NCBI GenBank assembly: GCA_025529335.1 | Contig: JAMYHX010000754.1 | Coordinates: 1 to 13,658 of the forward strand | From: Rhizopus sp. PT2906 | Taxonomy: Eukaryota > Mucoromycota > Mucoromycetes > Mucorales > Rhizopodaceae | Length of the DNA stretch: 13,658 nucleotides | Direction: 5' to 3' | Shown here: positions 1-8,500 of the stretch, piece by piece | How the letters are laid out: the number at the start of each line of letters is the position of its first letter | How positions within the stretch are numbered: position 1 is the first letter of the stretch | The notes under the pieces: generated by a model | Told to the model about the DNA's origin: nothing | The model's input: only the letters and a program-made list of their open reading frames with translations | Database searches by the model: none | Translations under genes and position numbers: made by a program

Positions 1-595
1 TTAGGTCATTGCTGATGCATATAACTTTAGGCATGAAACAATAGAAAGGCAAATGAGCGAGAATGGCGAAGTGTGACGATAATGATAACAATAATAATAA
101 CATTAATACTAATAATAATACAACGTCAACATCTTTATCAAAGAGATCGCTTATTTTAAATAAAGTGAATACAAAGTTTTAAGCTATCAAATGAATGTCA
201 TGGAAGACTGACTACATGCAATAAAACAAAGTGTGCTCTATGGTCAACCGTGTCTTTAGATTTATTATTGATTTTTTGCCGAGAAAAAAGAAGAAATTCA
301 TTCTCTACTGGAACCCTTTTCTCCAAACATATTTTGTATGTAAAAAAGCTAGTTTAATTATCTTCTTTTTAATGAAAAATATAATAATAAATATATATAT
401 ATATATATAGGATAAGCTATTGATAGACAAGAAAGAGTCTTACGAGTTGTTGTTGTTATTATGGGTCTATTGTTCAATAAATAGATGTTAGTCGCAGCCT
501 CTTTTTTTTAAAAATTTGCACTTTACCTGTGTACCAACAATAGAACCTACACACACAAGAATTTTTTTTTTAGTAAATGTACAACGATATCATTT
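1..595. other. Gene-poor AT-rich flank with simple repeats
   Basis: No coding region can be supported here. The stretch is strongly AT-rich, with an AAT/AAC-type trinucleotide run around 78-123, a TA dinucleotide run at about 390-409 and several A or T homopolymers. The right part (about 480-595) lies just downstream of the stop codon of the minus-strand synaptobrevin gene and should contain its 3' UTR and polyadenylation region. A 61-codon open frame at 516-701 (+) has no protein-like composition and overlaps the synaptobrevin last exon on the other strand. Confidence 0.6.
390..409. repeat. TA dinucleotide microsatellite
   Basis: About ten TA units in a row lie in an AT-rich intergenic context. 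This is a simple sequence repeat with no indication of function. Confidence 0.85.
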
Positions 596-1019
596 TTATA
601 TAGACACTTTACCAATAATGATGCCCAAAATAACTAAAATAGTTACAGCAATAATAATCTTCCACTTCAAATCCTTCCACCACATTCTCTTTCGAACTTG
701 ATTAGCACCGCGTCTAAAATGTCCAGCAGTTGCCTGCAAATCCTCTAATAACGTATGAATGCATGTACATAAACAGTTACAAGTTATTTTACCTGTCTTT
801 CCTCGAAGGTCATCCAATCGTTCACCTCTTTGCATCACTTTATCAATATTTTCTTGCATAATACCAACAACCTCATCTACTTGTTGTTGAACTCTGGCTG
901 TCTTGTTATTAGATGCATCTTGTCCTCGCTGTGAATTAGGAATGTAAGGATCATAAGGTTCAGACCTATAAATGCATAAGTATAAAATGACTACAACTCT
1001 TTTTGTTCTTTGCTTACAT
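596..1019 (-). CDS. Synaptobrevin/VAMP-type R-SNARE (Snc1/Snc2-like), 3 exons
   Basis: R-SNARE that drives fusion of post-Golgi secretory vesicles with the plasma membrane, anchored by a C-terminal tail. Predicted exons on the minus strand are 1019..1018, 965..793 and 744..596, with introns 1017..966 (GTAAGC...TAG, 52 nt) and 792..745 (GTAAAA...TAG, 48 nt). The spliced protein is 107 aa. It begins MSEPYDPYIPN, then has a v-SNARE coiled coil from about residue 22 to 81 with the zero-layer arginine at about R47 (VMQRGERLDDL), a basic WWKDLKWK juxtamembrane motif, and a hydrophobic anchor from about 88 to 103. Length matches yeast Snc proteins. The second splice restores RGKT-EDLQATAGHF exactly. 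The ATG is assembled from AT at the end of exon 1 and G at the start of exon 2; starting at the later internal Met (MQENIDK) would remove part of the SNARE motif. A strong pyrimidine tract lies just upstream of exon 1. The family call is firm; the split start is inferred from the frame. Confidence 0.92.
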
Positions 1020-1393
1020 TTTTATTTATTTATTTATAAAGAAAAAAAAAGAAAGAAGGAAAGAAAGAGAGAGAAAAAAGCCGAGCCCATTTTATTTTTC
1101 TGTGTTCAGCAGGTTGCATTCAAGCGGCCATTGAATCAGCCTTTTTTTTAATCCTTTTTCTCTCTTCCCTCTTTCTCTTTCTATTACCAGTTGTCTTTAC
1201 AGCCCATTTTCTTGTTTATTGTTTATCATCTCTCTTCCTGTATTATGTTTTCTTTACTGATGATGTATGCATAACCGTGATAACAGCATATTTCTAGCTC
1301 CGATTATGTTATTCAGAGACATAATTGTTTGATATGAATTATCTTTTACATCTTTTTATTAATTTACACGCATACACACACATATGTGTGTAT
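1020..1393. other. Intergenic region between synaptobrevin and ELP4
   Basis: This holds the upstream region of the synaptobrevin gene (left) and the 3' flank of ELP4 (right), both on the minus strand. A second C/T-rich tract on the plus strand at about 1141-1190 is followed by no recognisable coding sequence. An alternating CA/TG patch near 1370-1392 (acacacatatgtgtgt) forms a short palindromic microsatellite. No gene is supported. Confidence 0.6.
1040..1078 (-). promoter_or_regulatory. Pyrimidine-rich leader/promoter tract of the synaptobrevin gene
   Basis: Read on the minus strand this is an almost uninterrupted C/T tract ending about 20 nt before the exon 1 AT. Similar tracts precede most other start codons in the window (for example before 2751, 4248, 7174, 9515 and 12732), so it probably marks the core promoter or transcription start region. 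No experimental start site can be read from sequence. Confidence 0.45.
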
Positions 1394-2751
1394 TTAAAAC
1401 TCTAATGGATCGGTCTTGCCTGGTGTCGAGCCACATCCAATTTTTCTATTAACCTTTTCTTCCTTTGGAGCTTCCGTACGACGAGTGACAACCCCACCTT
1501 CAGGTGGCAAATGGAATGTTTCGATAGTAAATCTCTTACGACGAAGTTTAAATCCTAAATCATTACTGCCTCCTGCTGATAACACAGATAATTTTGTGCT
1601 AGGTGGTAAAAGTGAGTTTAAAACGGGTAATTTGTGTACATGGAAAAAGCCATGATAATTTTGTGTATAAGAAGCCTCATTGTGTACAGGATCGCCTACA
1701 ATTGAAAAAAAAAAATAAGCCATGGGGGAAGAGTTACATCATGTCGGTTTATAAATTACCTGCAAATGATTCTATCTCAATGACTGCATCTACCATATGT
1801 TCAATACGTTTAATAAAATGGGGTGCATCTTCGTATAGACGTGCTGGTATCGTGATCACAGCTGTACCAAATGAAAATCGAAGTAATCCACGAAGGGCAT
1901 GGAAAAATTTGTAGAGATCCTATACCCTGTTTTAGAACATCTTCCGATGTATATATGCCACTTACATGAGGTGACTTTGATTGCCAACTGGGTGAAGCTA
2001 GTGAATGTAAAGCGATTCTCAACGCATTTCGAGGTGTGTTGGGTGCAACAGGGATAGCCGAACTAAAGTTTCCGTCAAGGACCACTTTACGTATCTGTTC
2101 TATTAATGTCTTGTAATCATCTTCGCCTTCATAACCCCATTGTAGTATGCTTGTCTTGGCCTGTTCTATCACTTCCTTTGGGATTCTCTTGGTTAGATCG
2201 AATTGACTACAATACGGCTTTGGTTCTTCTGTATTCTTGTCTTGTTGTTCAATCACACGTGTTACAGGTGAAGCTAGCTCCACAAAAAATTAAGTAATGG
2301 GAAGACAGACATCACTTGTGTTATTACCTGGCTTGGACTTGACATCGCCTTCAAGTCTTTTTAAATGTGAGTATCGCCAAGCAATCTTCATGCGATCACT
2401 TTCTCCCTCTGCCTGAGAACCCTTGATGTCTTCGTCATCTTCCTTTTCTGAATTAGATAACCACATCAACGTCTTGACCATCTCTTCTGGGTCCTCATCG
2501 CGTGAAGCAATGGCACAATGATGTCCAGAGGCAATACCTTGGGCGATAAAGTATTTCAAGAGTAGTTGAGCATAGGTTGTGGCACGATCTTCTTTAATCA
2601 GCATAATCGTGCCTACCGGTTGTCCACCGCCTAGAATGTCGTCTAAGGAAGGGACACCGGTTGATATCAATAACTGTCCATTGTAAGCACTTAGACGTGA
2701 TCCTGGAGGTAATTTGGGCTGCTGCTCTGCGTTGCGTTTCTTGAAACTCAT
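1394..2751 (-). CDS. ELP4: Elongator complex protein 4 (ELP4/PAXNEB family), 4 exons
   Basis: Subunit of the Elp4-Elp5-Elp6 RecA-like hexameric ring of Elongator, which modifies wobble uridine (xcm5U-type) of tRNAs. Predicted minus-strand exons are 2751..2328, 2273..1966, 1919..1760 and 1695..1394; introns are 54, 46 and 64 nt, all GT-AG. The product is 397 aa, close to other Elp4 proteins. The N-terminal segment STGVPSLDDILGGG (residues 30-43), followed by PVGTIMLIKED, is the typical Elp4 start of the RecA fold and lacks a Walker A lysine. Further matches are LLLKYFIAQG, FFHALRGLLRFSFGTAVITIPARLY, and a C-terminal LRRKRFTIETFHLPPEGG followed by a cysteine-containing tail. The intron 2 donor GTAAGT sits inside a frame that stays open, so an unspliced reading runs on into a wrong frame at DVLKQGIGSLQ; splicing at CAT|GTAAGT ... 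TATAG|GAT restores DLYKFFHALRG. The start codon is preceded by a pyrimidine-rich leader. Confidence 0.93.
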
Positions 2752-3300
2752 TTCTTTGGAAAAAAAAATAAAATAAAGAGAGCCTGTATTTGGAAAATGC
2801 AGTCATTTCAGAATTTGATGTGGTGTAAAAAAATTGCGTCCAAAAAGGGTTGTCACTAAAGTCGTGCCCCTCACATTTGAGGAGCATTGAAGTGATAGTT
2901 TCTTAATCTTTTTCTTTCTTTCTTCTTCTTATTATTCACAGACATTCGAAATGAGCATACAATGTTTTTTACAGAGATGGACAAGAATAGGGTGTATAAG
3001 CACGCAGCTGAGCCCATGAATTTTGTTAATAAGAAGCTGCTCGCTATCGAAACTAAAAGTCCTTGTACACAGTTTCCAACAAATACCCCTCCCAGAAATA
3101 CCCATTGTAAAATGTATCTAGCTGCAGATGAAAAGGAATGGTTGATATGAGTTTATGTAGTAAGTTTTAGTTAGCAGCTACAATTCATGTTGATACATCT
3201 GCCAATGCTACCACGATTATAAATGAATCTGATAAAATACAGAAACTATGTTTACTTTTCATTATTAAAATTGTCTTTATTACAAATGAGATAATACATA
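2752..3300. other. Intergenic: ELP4 upstream region and unassigned DNA
   Basis: The left part (2752-2900) is the upstream region of ELP4. A plus-strand C/T-rich tract at about 2895-2940 ends in TTCACAG and is followed by a 62-codon open frame (2962-3150) that reads EMDKNRVYKHAAEPMNF and ends ADEKEWLI. I do not recognise it and it has no companion exon with a clear function. It could be a decayed coding fragment or chance. No gene is called. Confidence 0.4.
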
Positions 3301-3311
3301 AGGATTCAGAT

Positions 3312-3470
3312 TTAATGAATATCTTTTAAGAGCAATACAATATCATGCTTATATAAATGGGTACGCCATGAAGCCTTGGCTGATAAGTCATCATACTTTT
3401 GCAAATAAGCAATGCGCTATACAAGGCTGTTTCCTGTTTTCATTATAGCCGAGTCTGATACATAATGAGA
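3312..3470 (-). pseudogene. Possible spliced coding fragment of unknown origin
   Basis: On the minus strand, codons ending at 3462 (read INYAAYSHY) can be joined across a 45-nt GTATCA...TATAG interval (3461..3417) to an exon at 3416..3312 that reads RIAYLQKYDDLSAKASWR, continues THLYKHDIVLLLKDIH and ends at TAA. The composition is protein-like and the phase is correct, but no start codon or upstream exon can be anchored: an in-frame TGA lies a few codons before FIGYINY. The opposite strand (3496-3624) also has a 42-codon open frame, and another minus-strand frame covers part of the same DNA, so this may be a decayed gene, a transposon remnant or chance. The family is not recognised. Confidence 0.25.
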
Positions 3471-3495
3471 GTAAGCTGCATAATTGATGTATCCG

Positions 3496-3624
3496 ATGAA
3501 ACAAACAACTCACACTTTGCATTATCCTGTATTTGAGGAACAAGCATCAGGCGAAAGTCATACTGACACAGAAGCATTTCTTGATTTTATCAAAGAGTTT
3601 AACGAGACAAAACAGCTTGAATAA
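3496..3624 (+). other. Short open frame, 42 codons, unassigned
   Basis: An ATG-started frame reads MKQTTHTLHYPVFEEQ, then an acidic stretch ending EFNETKQLE and TAA. It is too short for a confident gene, has no clear splice partner, and is overlapped by open frames on the other strand. It is recorded only because its composition is not typical of the low-complexity surroundings. Confidence 0.15.
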
Positions 3625-3987
3625 AAGCTGTCTAGCGAGTTTACTTGAATATCAATCTTACTTAATATTGATAAATGTGCTTAGAGGAAGTGGTTGTCGT
3701 TTGATGCTATCACAAGTTAATTAAATATTCCGGTGATGACTCAAAAATTGACTAGCGACAATCTCTTTATCTCTCTTCCCTCCTTCTTTTTTTTAAGGGG
3801 ACTACCGGAGACAGCGGAACAGACATCCGACACTGATTCCTTATTTTCCCTGGAGGACATAACTTACCCGAAGTCCCCCCCTTCTTTTTTTAACAATTGA
3901 GCAAGATTAAGTTCCTTGCAAATATAATATTAATGAAATTATAAATAAGCTATGCATTGCTCAACTTTTCATTTTTTTTTTGTAAAG

Positions 3988-4064
3988 TGGGCTCAAGTGG
4001 TAAAAGCCTGCCTTTATCAAAATAGCTACGGACTGCATCACAGTGCAGAGATTGGATCGGCCCA
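3988..4064 (+). other. tRNA-like / box-A-like sequence, degenerate
   Basis: TGGGCTCAAGTGGTAAAAGCC closely resembles a tRNA D-arm with a pol III box A. Downstream there is a small stem-loop (CTGCA TCACAG TGCAG, about 4033-4048), and GCCCA at 4060-4064 can pair with the initial TGGGC. A normal acceptor stem, anticodon arm and box B (GGTTCGANTCC) are not present; only a weak GATTGGATC segment is found. It could be a tRNA-derived SINE remnant, a decayed tRNA or chance similarity. Confidence 0.2.
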
Positions 4065-4206
4065 ACTGCCCGCAAAAAAAATGACACAACATCGAATTTA
4101 CCTAAATAGTCACTTGTAGCATAGCTATCCAATCAGATAATAGATTTTAATCGGTAAAATGTTACCCGAGTATCACTACGGATTTTAAAAGGACACTAGA
4201 CCCTAC

Positions 4207-4236
4207 TTCCCTCGTTTCTTTTTTTTTTTCCCCTTA
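4207..4236 (+). promoter_or_regulatory. Pyrimidine-rich tract before the P450 reductase start
   Basis: A C/T run of about 30 nt with one or two interruptions ends about 12 nt before the ATG at 4248. It matches the tracts in front of other genes in this window and probably lies at or near the transcription start. Confidence 0.45.
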
Positions 4237-4247
4237 TTGTTTGTGTA

Positions 4248-6496
4248 ATGACTAGAAACAATTCACATCTCTTAGACACAGTCGACTTAATACTGCTAGG
4301 CACTATTGGTCTTGGTACTGTTGCCTGGTTTGCTAGACACCAAATCACAAACAGACTGTTTAAATCAAGTAGTAATGATGCTCAAAAGCCAGAAACCAAA
4401 CAAGAAGCACCTAAAAAGGAACGTAACTTTGTAAAAGTGATGCAACAACAGGTAAAGAACAAAAAAAAAAACCAAAACAGTCCCTTCTAAGCTTATTACC
4501 AGGGTCGTCGAGTGATCTTCTTTTACGGTTCACAAACAGGAACAGCTGAAGATTTCGCATCTCGTCTCGCAAAGGAGTGTACACAGAAATATGGCGTGAG
4601 CTCCATGACGGCTGATATCGAACAGTTTGATTTGAGCTACCTTGATTCAGTTCCCGAAGATTGCTTGGTATTTTTTGTCATGGCCACTTACGGTGAAGGT
4701 GAACCGACAGATAATGCTGTTGACTTTTGGGAACTCTTATCGGATGAAGCACCTACGTTCTCTCAAGATGAAGGTGACGAACAACCATTGAAGAACCTCC
4801 GATATGTTGCCTTTGGTCTCGGCAATAAGACCTACGAACATTATAACGAAGTGATCAGAAAAGTCGATCAAAGGTTACTGCAGTTGGGTGCAAAGAGAAT
4901 CGGTCAGCGTGGAGAAGGCGATGATGATGGCACGCTTGAAGAGGATTTCTTGGCTTGGCAAGAAGAGATGTGGCCTGCGTTTTGTGAGGCCCTGGGTGTA
5001 GATGAAAGTAACGCTTCGTCTGGACCAAGACAGGAGACATTCAAGGTAGAAGAATTGAGTGTCTATGATCAAGCAAAGGTATATCTTGGTGAAATTGGCG
5101 AATGGCTTAAAGAAGGATCGTAAGTGTATACATGTGTGTATATGTGTGTTTAGGTCAATTCATCTTTGTTCTATATAGAACTGCCATCTATGACGCTAAG
5201 CGTCCATATAGTGCACCCATTACGTCAAAGGACCTCTTTAAAGGAGGCGATAGACACTGTCTTCATATCGAAATCGATATCTCTGGCACTAACTTATCCT
5301 ATCAGACGGGTGACCATGTTGCCATCTGGCCAACCAACAATGAAGTCGAAGTGAAGCGTCTTGCCACACTCTTGGGCTTACAAGACAAGCTAGATACAGT
5401 CATCCATGTTGAAGCCTTGGACCCGGCTGCATCCAAGAAACACCCATTCCCTGTACCTACGACCTACCGTGCCGTCTTTCGTCACTACCTTGACATCTGT
5501 GCAGCCGTTCCTCGTCAGGTGTTGATGTCATTGATCGAATACGCACCTACAGAGCAATCAAAGGAAGCACTTCGCAAGCTAGCTACGGATAAAGATGAAT
5601 ATCGCATTCGAGTTGGTGATGTCACTCGTAATTTGGGTGAGGTACTCCAAATGTTGGCCGAGCAGGAGTCTTTACCCTTGGAAGGCGCATTCTCCTCTGT
5701 ACCATTCGATCTCGTGATTGAAAGTATCTCTCGTCTTCAGCCTCGTTACTACTCCATCTCTTCCTCATCAAAAGAAAGCCCCAAGACGATTGCTGTTACA
5801 GCTGTTACGCTTCAGTATACCCCAGAGCACGGATCACCACGTACGGTCTATGGTGTGAATACAAACTATCTCTGGCGCTTACACGAAGCTATCAATGGAT
5901 TGACCCCTGATACCGGTATTCCGGAATACTTCTTGCCCGGGCCTCGTGATTCTTTGTTCAGCCATGACACCAAGGTGGCCCGTGTGCCTGTTCATGTTCG
6001 TCGATCTCAGTTCAAGTTGCCTAGAAACCCCACGGTACCTGTGATCATGGTTGGACCTGGTACGGGTGTTGCTCCCTTCCGTGGATTTGTTCGAGAGCGT
6101 GTGCTTCAAAAGAAAGAAAACAAGCCAGTAGGACCTACGATCTTGTTCTTTGGATGCAGAAATAGAGCAGAAGATTTCCTTTACCAAGAAGAATGGCCTG
6201 AACTGTTTGAAGTCTTGGGTGAGCCCTCTCGTCTGATCACAGCATTCTCTCGAGAAACCGAAAAGAAGGTCTACGTTCAACACCGCTTGATGGAACACGG
6301 CCAGGAAATGTGGACCTTGCTTGAGAAAGGAGCCTACATTTATGTCTGTGGTGATGCCAAAAACATGGCTCGTGACGTGAACCAAACCTTTGTACGTTTT
6401 GCACAAGAGTTTGGTGGAATGAACGAAACCAAGGCACTGGACTATGTAAAGAATTTGAGAAGCACAGGCAGATACCAAGAAGATGTTTGGAGCTAA
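4248..6496 (+). CDS. NADPH-cytochrome P450 reductase, 3 exons
   Basis: ER-anchored diflavin enzyme that passes electrons from NADPH through FAD and FMN to cytochromes P450 (sterol 14-demethylation, xenobiotics). Exons are 4248-4451, 4503-5119 and 5179-6496; introns are 51 and 59 nt, GT-AG. The product is 712 aa, the normal family length. Visible in order: N-terminal membrane anchor (about 11-30), lysine-rich linker, FMN loop YGSQTGTAEDFA (76-87), ATYGEGEPTDN and GLGNKTYEHYN in the flavodoxin domain, FAD-binding RYYSISSS (463-470), GPGTGVAPFRGF (566-577), NADPH-site GCRNRAEDFLY (599-609), CGDAKNMA (664-671) and the stacking tryptophan W711 in the C-terminal DVWS. The first splice restores QQQ-GRRVIFFYGSQTG. 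Intron 2 has an earlier TTTAG that would give a stop shortly after; only the later TATAG keeps the frame. All catalytic motifs are intact. Confidence 0.97.
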
Positions 6497-6646
6497 ATGC
6501 TTTCATACTCTTGCCTTCATTCTATATTTTATTTAAAAAGACATTTATATGCACATATACGGATACATCCCCCCCCCTACTCCCCTTGCTTAATATAATG
6601 CATAATTGTACTAGAATTTACAAAAAATTAAAAGAGAGAAAAAGAC
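6497..6646. terminator. Short convergent 3' region between the reductase and the OXLD1-like gene
   Basis: Only 150 bp separate two stop codons facing each other. The interval is AT-rich, includes a C run (6570-6577), and must hold the 3' UTRs and poly(A) sites of both genes. No canonical AATAAA is seen on the plus strand. Overlapping transcript ends are likely. Confidence 0.4.
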
Positions 6647-7174
6647 CTATTTAAGCTTTTTCTCCATCTCTAGAAATGCCTTCATGCTTGGATCCATTGT
6701 TTCCATATCGTCTTGTTCTGCTTCTAATTCTTTCGGCACTTGTTCTCCTGCGTCTTTAAATCTTTGTATCAGGCTTTCCTTTCTATGTCTATAATCATCT
6801 ATATCTTCTTGATAAATATCCCACACACTATATAGGATGATAAGTACTTTTACAGTTTCCAATCTCTTCCATTACCAGTGAGCGCAGCCACTATACCAAA
6901 AAAGAATGAATAATTAGAAACTGTTCAAGTCAATTTACCTCATGCAGCAATTTGTAGGTTGTTCAGGCTTTTCAGGCACTTCCAGCGGCACTCCCTTTAG
7001 ATATACAAACTGTTTCGGTCGACTCGGCACATGCGGTTCTTCTATGATTTCTATAGGTATTGGTATAGGTGTCCTCGACCTGTTGCTGTTGGGCTGTTCT
7101 AGTATACGATCCCAATATCCACGATAATTAGGTATTCTTTTACAATGAATTGAACGAATGAATCTTATGGACAT
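6647..7174 (-). CDS. Oxidoreductase-like domain protein (OXLD1-type, probably mitochondrial), 3 exons with a 15-nt microexon
   Basis: Small protein of the Oxidoreductase-like, N-terminal family (PF09791), whose biochemical role is poorly defined; human OXLD1 is mitochondrial. Predicted minus-strand exons are 7174..6939, 6890..6876 (15 nt) and 6827..6647, joined by two introns of 48 nt each (GTAAAT...TATAG and GTAATG...TATAG). The product is 143 aa. It reads PEKPEQPTNCCM-SGCAHC-VWDIYQEDIDDY, the family signature with four cysteines (C76, C77, C81, C84) followed by VWD; the microexon supplies GCAH and parts of the flanking Ser and Cys codons. The C-terminal half ends DPSMKAFLEMEKKLK. The chosen start (MSIRFIRSIHCKR) gives an arginine-rich presequence suited to mitochondrial import and follows a T/C-rich leader. 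An in-frame ATG at 7240 would add 22 hydrophobic residues and is less likely. Confidence 0.88.
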
Positions 7175-7286
7175 GCAAAGAAAAAGAAAAAAGAAAAAAC
7201 CTATAAAAGACAGACACACTATAAAATGTATATTTAACAACAGGTTCCTTTAGAATAATAATTCTCTGTTTTATATTAAATAACTG

Positions 7287-8500
7287 CTATGTATTTCTAC
7301 GTGGCATGGGTATATCTTGTTCTGATATGCTTGTGCTTCTTTCGGTTTTCCCTAGAAAGAATCCATCTTGTGCAAATGTGCTAGAATTATTCCATAGTTT
7401 GGCTACTTCTGCCGTAATTCTTGTGACGTACAAGCAACCTTGCTTTACTGTCCGTGGCCAAACAAAGTCTTCTTCTTTGGATATAGACCGAATCAACGTC
7501 ATAAGACTGACCATAGCCTATATTTATTATGTTACTAAATACAAGAAAAACAGAAAAAATGACTTACCTTCAAGTAGATACTCGTATCTTCCCAAAACTT
7601 TCTATTTTGCTGTTTATTTACAAAGTATTCGTCCTTGTTGATGCGTGAATCTATACTTTTATCGAGTTTATGGGCAAGATCAGTTACAGACTGTGCTTGA
7701 CGCAGCAATTCTTTCAACTTTCGCTCCAGACTGGGAATGACTGATGAATTGAGTGTCTCTTCAATAGATTGCCGTAGTGTGTTTAGCACATGGAATGATC
7801 CCGTTACCGCATTTTTCAAACAGGTATAGAGTTGTTTATTATCTCCATAAGGAGAACAAAGCGGTGACACAAATGGTGAATGTGCCTCATTGTCTGATCT
7901 ATTCCTAGATGAGCTTGCTTTATTTGGTACTATGCTTAATGGGTCTATGGTCAAGTATGGACTAATGATCTGCCAAGCTTCTTTGATGTCTACGGTTGCA
8001 CTGTACAGGTGAATCAACAAGTGGCGTGAAAATTTAGAATCCAGACCTTGAACAATGATAGAGAGTCTAGTCGTGAGTATATAACATAGCTCCTTGAGTG
8101 CAGATATGCATTGTGCTGTTGATTGTATGAGATTATGCACTGTTTCTTTATCGTCTTCTATCAAGTCTAAAATCTGACCGAGTCTTTCCGTGGCTGCCTT
8201 TGCTTTTGTCAAGATTGGCGTGAATGTAGCCTGTAGGTTATCGTTATCTGTATAACTTATGCATCTGCCTACTGCCCGTTTTAGAGAAGTGGTTGTAAAT
8301 AGAATAGTTTGTGAAGCATCGATAATGCTGTCCTTTATGGTTGTTGTTGTCTGTTTAGAGGACTTTTCAAACAATGATGTGTCTGAATCACCATGTCTAA
8401 AACTGTCAGAACGACTGGACAGTGACACATTCAGCGTAGGTGGCGCTGGACTTGTCGTCGTAGGTCGTTGTTGTAAGTGTTTTTGCTTTTGCATTTGCAT
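7287..8500 (-). CDS. SOG2-like RAM signalling protein lacking leucine-rich repeats, 2 exons
   Basis: Resembles the helical C-terminal domain of Sog2 (PF10428), a component of the RAM/Hippo-like network (Cbk1, Kic1, Hym1, Tao3) for polarised growth and cell separation. Exons are 8500..7568 and 7517..7287; the intron is 50 nt (GTAAGT...TATAG). The product is 387 aa. Residues about 1-50 are Gln/Ser/Thr-rich and low in complexity. From about 55 on it is predicted helical (TTTSLKRAVGRCISYT, ALKELCYILTTRLS, SFHVLNTLRQSIEETL), and the splice gives KFWEDTSIYLK-AMVSLMTLIRSIS, similar to the FW...FLK segment of the family. Sog2 of yeast is about twice as long and carries N-terminal leucine-rich repeats; none are seen here, and only 289 bp separate this start from the divergent methyltransferase, so upstream repeat exons are unlikely. 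The assignment rests on remembered family patterns. It could instead be another helical-bundle (vinculin-like) protein. Confidence 0.62.

Larger units (their letters stand above)
3301..4247. other. Intergenic region upstream of the P450 reductase gene
   Basis: Apart from the short fragments described separately, this holds a G/C-richer patch (about 3797-3885), a C/T-rich tract at about 3768-3796, a tRNA-D-arm-like segment at 3988-4064, and the proximal promoter of the reductase gene with a pyrimidine tract at about 4207-4236. No full gene is supported. Confidence 0.5.

Noticed and set aside
516..701. 61-codon plus-strand frame at the left side
   Set aside because: Overlaps the C-terminal anchor exon of synaptobrevin in antisense and consists of AT-rich translation.
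596..859. Reading the synaptobrevin gene as an 87-aa protein starting at MQENIDK
   Set aside because: This start cuts off part of the SNARE coiled coil and runs through an intron (GKITCNCLCTCIHTLL), which breaks RGKT-EDLQATAGHF.
1416..1655. 79-codon plus-strand frame within ELP4 exon 4
   Set aside because: Antisense to a conserved coding exon; no independent support.
1810..2283. Separate 157-aa protein starting with a GTG codon (MELASP...)
   Set aside because: It is exon 2 of ELP4 read through intron 2; the family alignment and splice sites join it to neighbouring exons.
5879..6478. 199-codon minus-strand open frame opposite the reductase gene
   Set aside because: It lies entirely antisense to the conserved FAD/NADPH domains of P450 reductase and has no protein-family features; it is a shadow of the real gene.
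7175..7240. Upstream ATG at 7240 for the OXLD1-like gene
   Set aside because: It would add a hydrophobic 22-residue extension that overlaps the T/C-rich leader; the ATG at 7174 gives a basic, mitochondria-like N-terminus.
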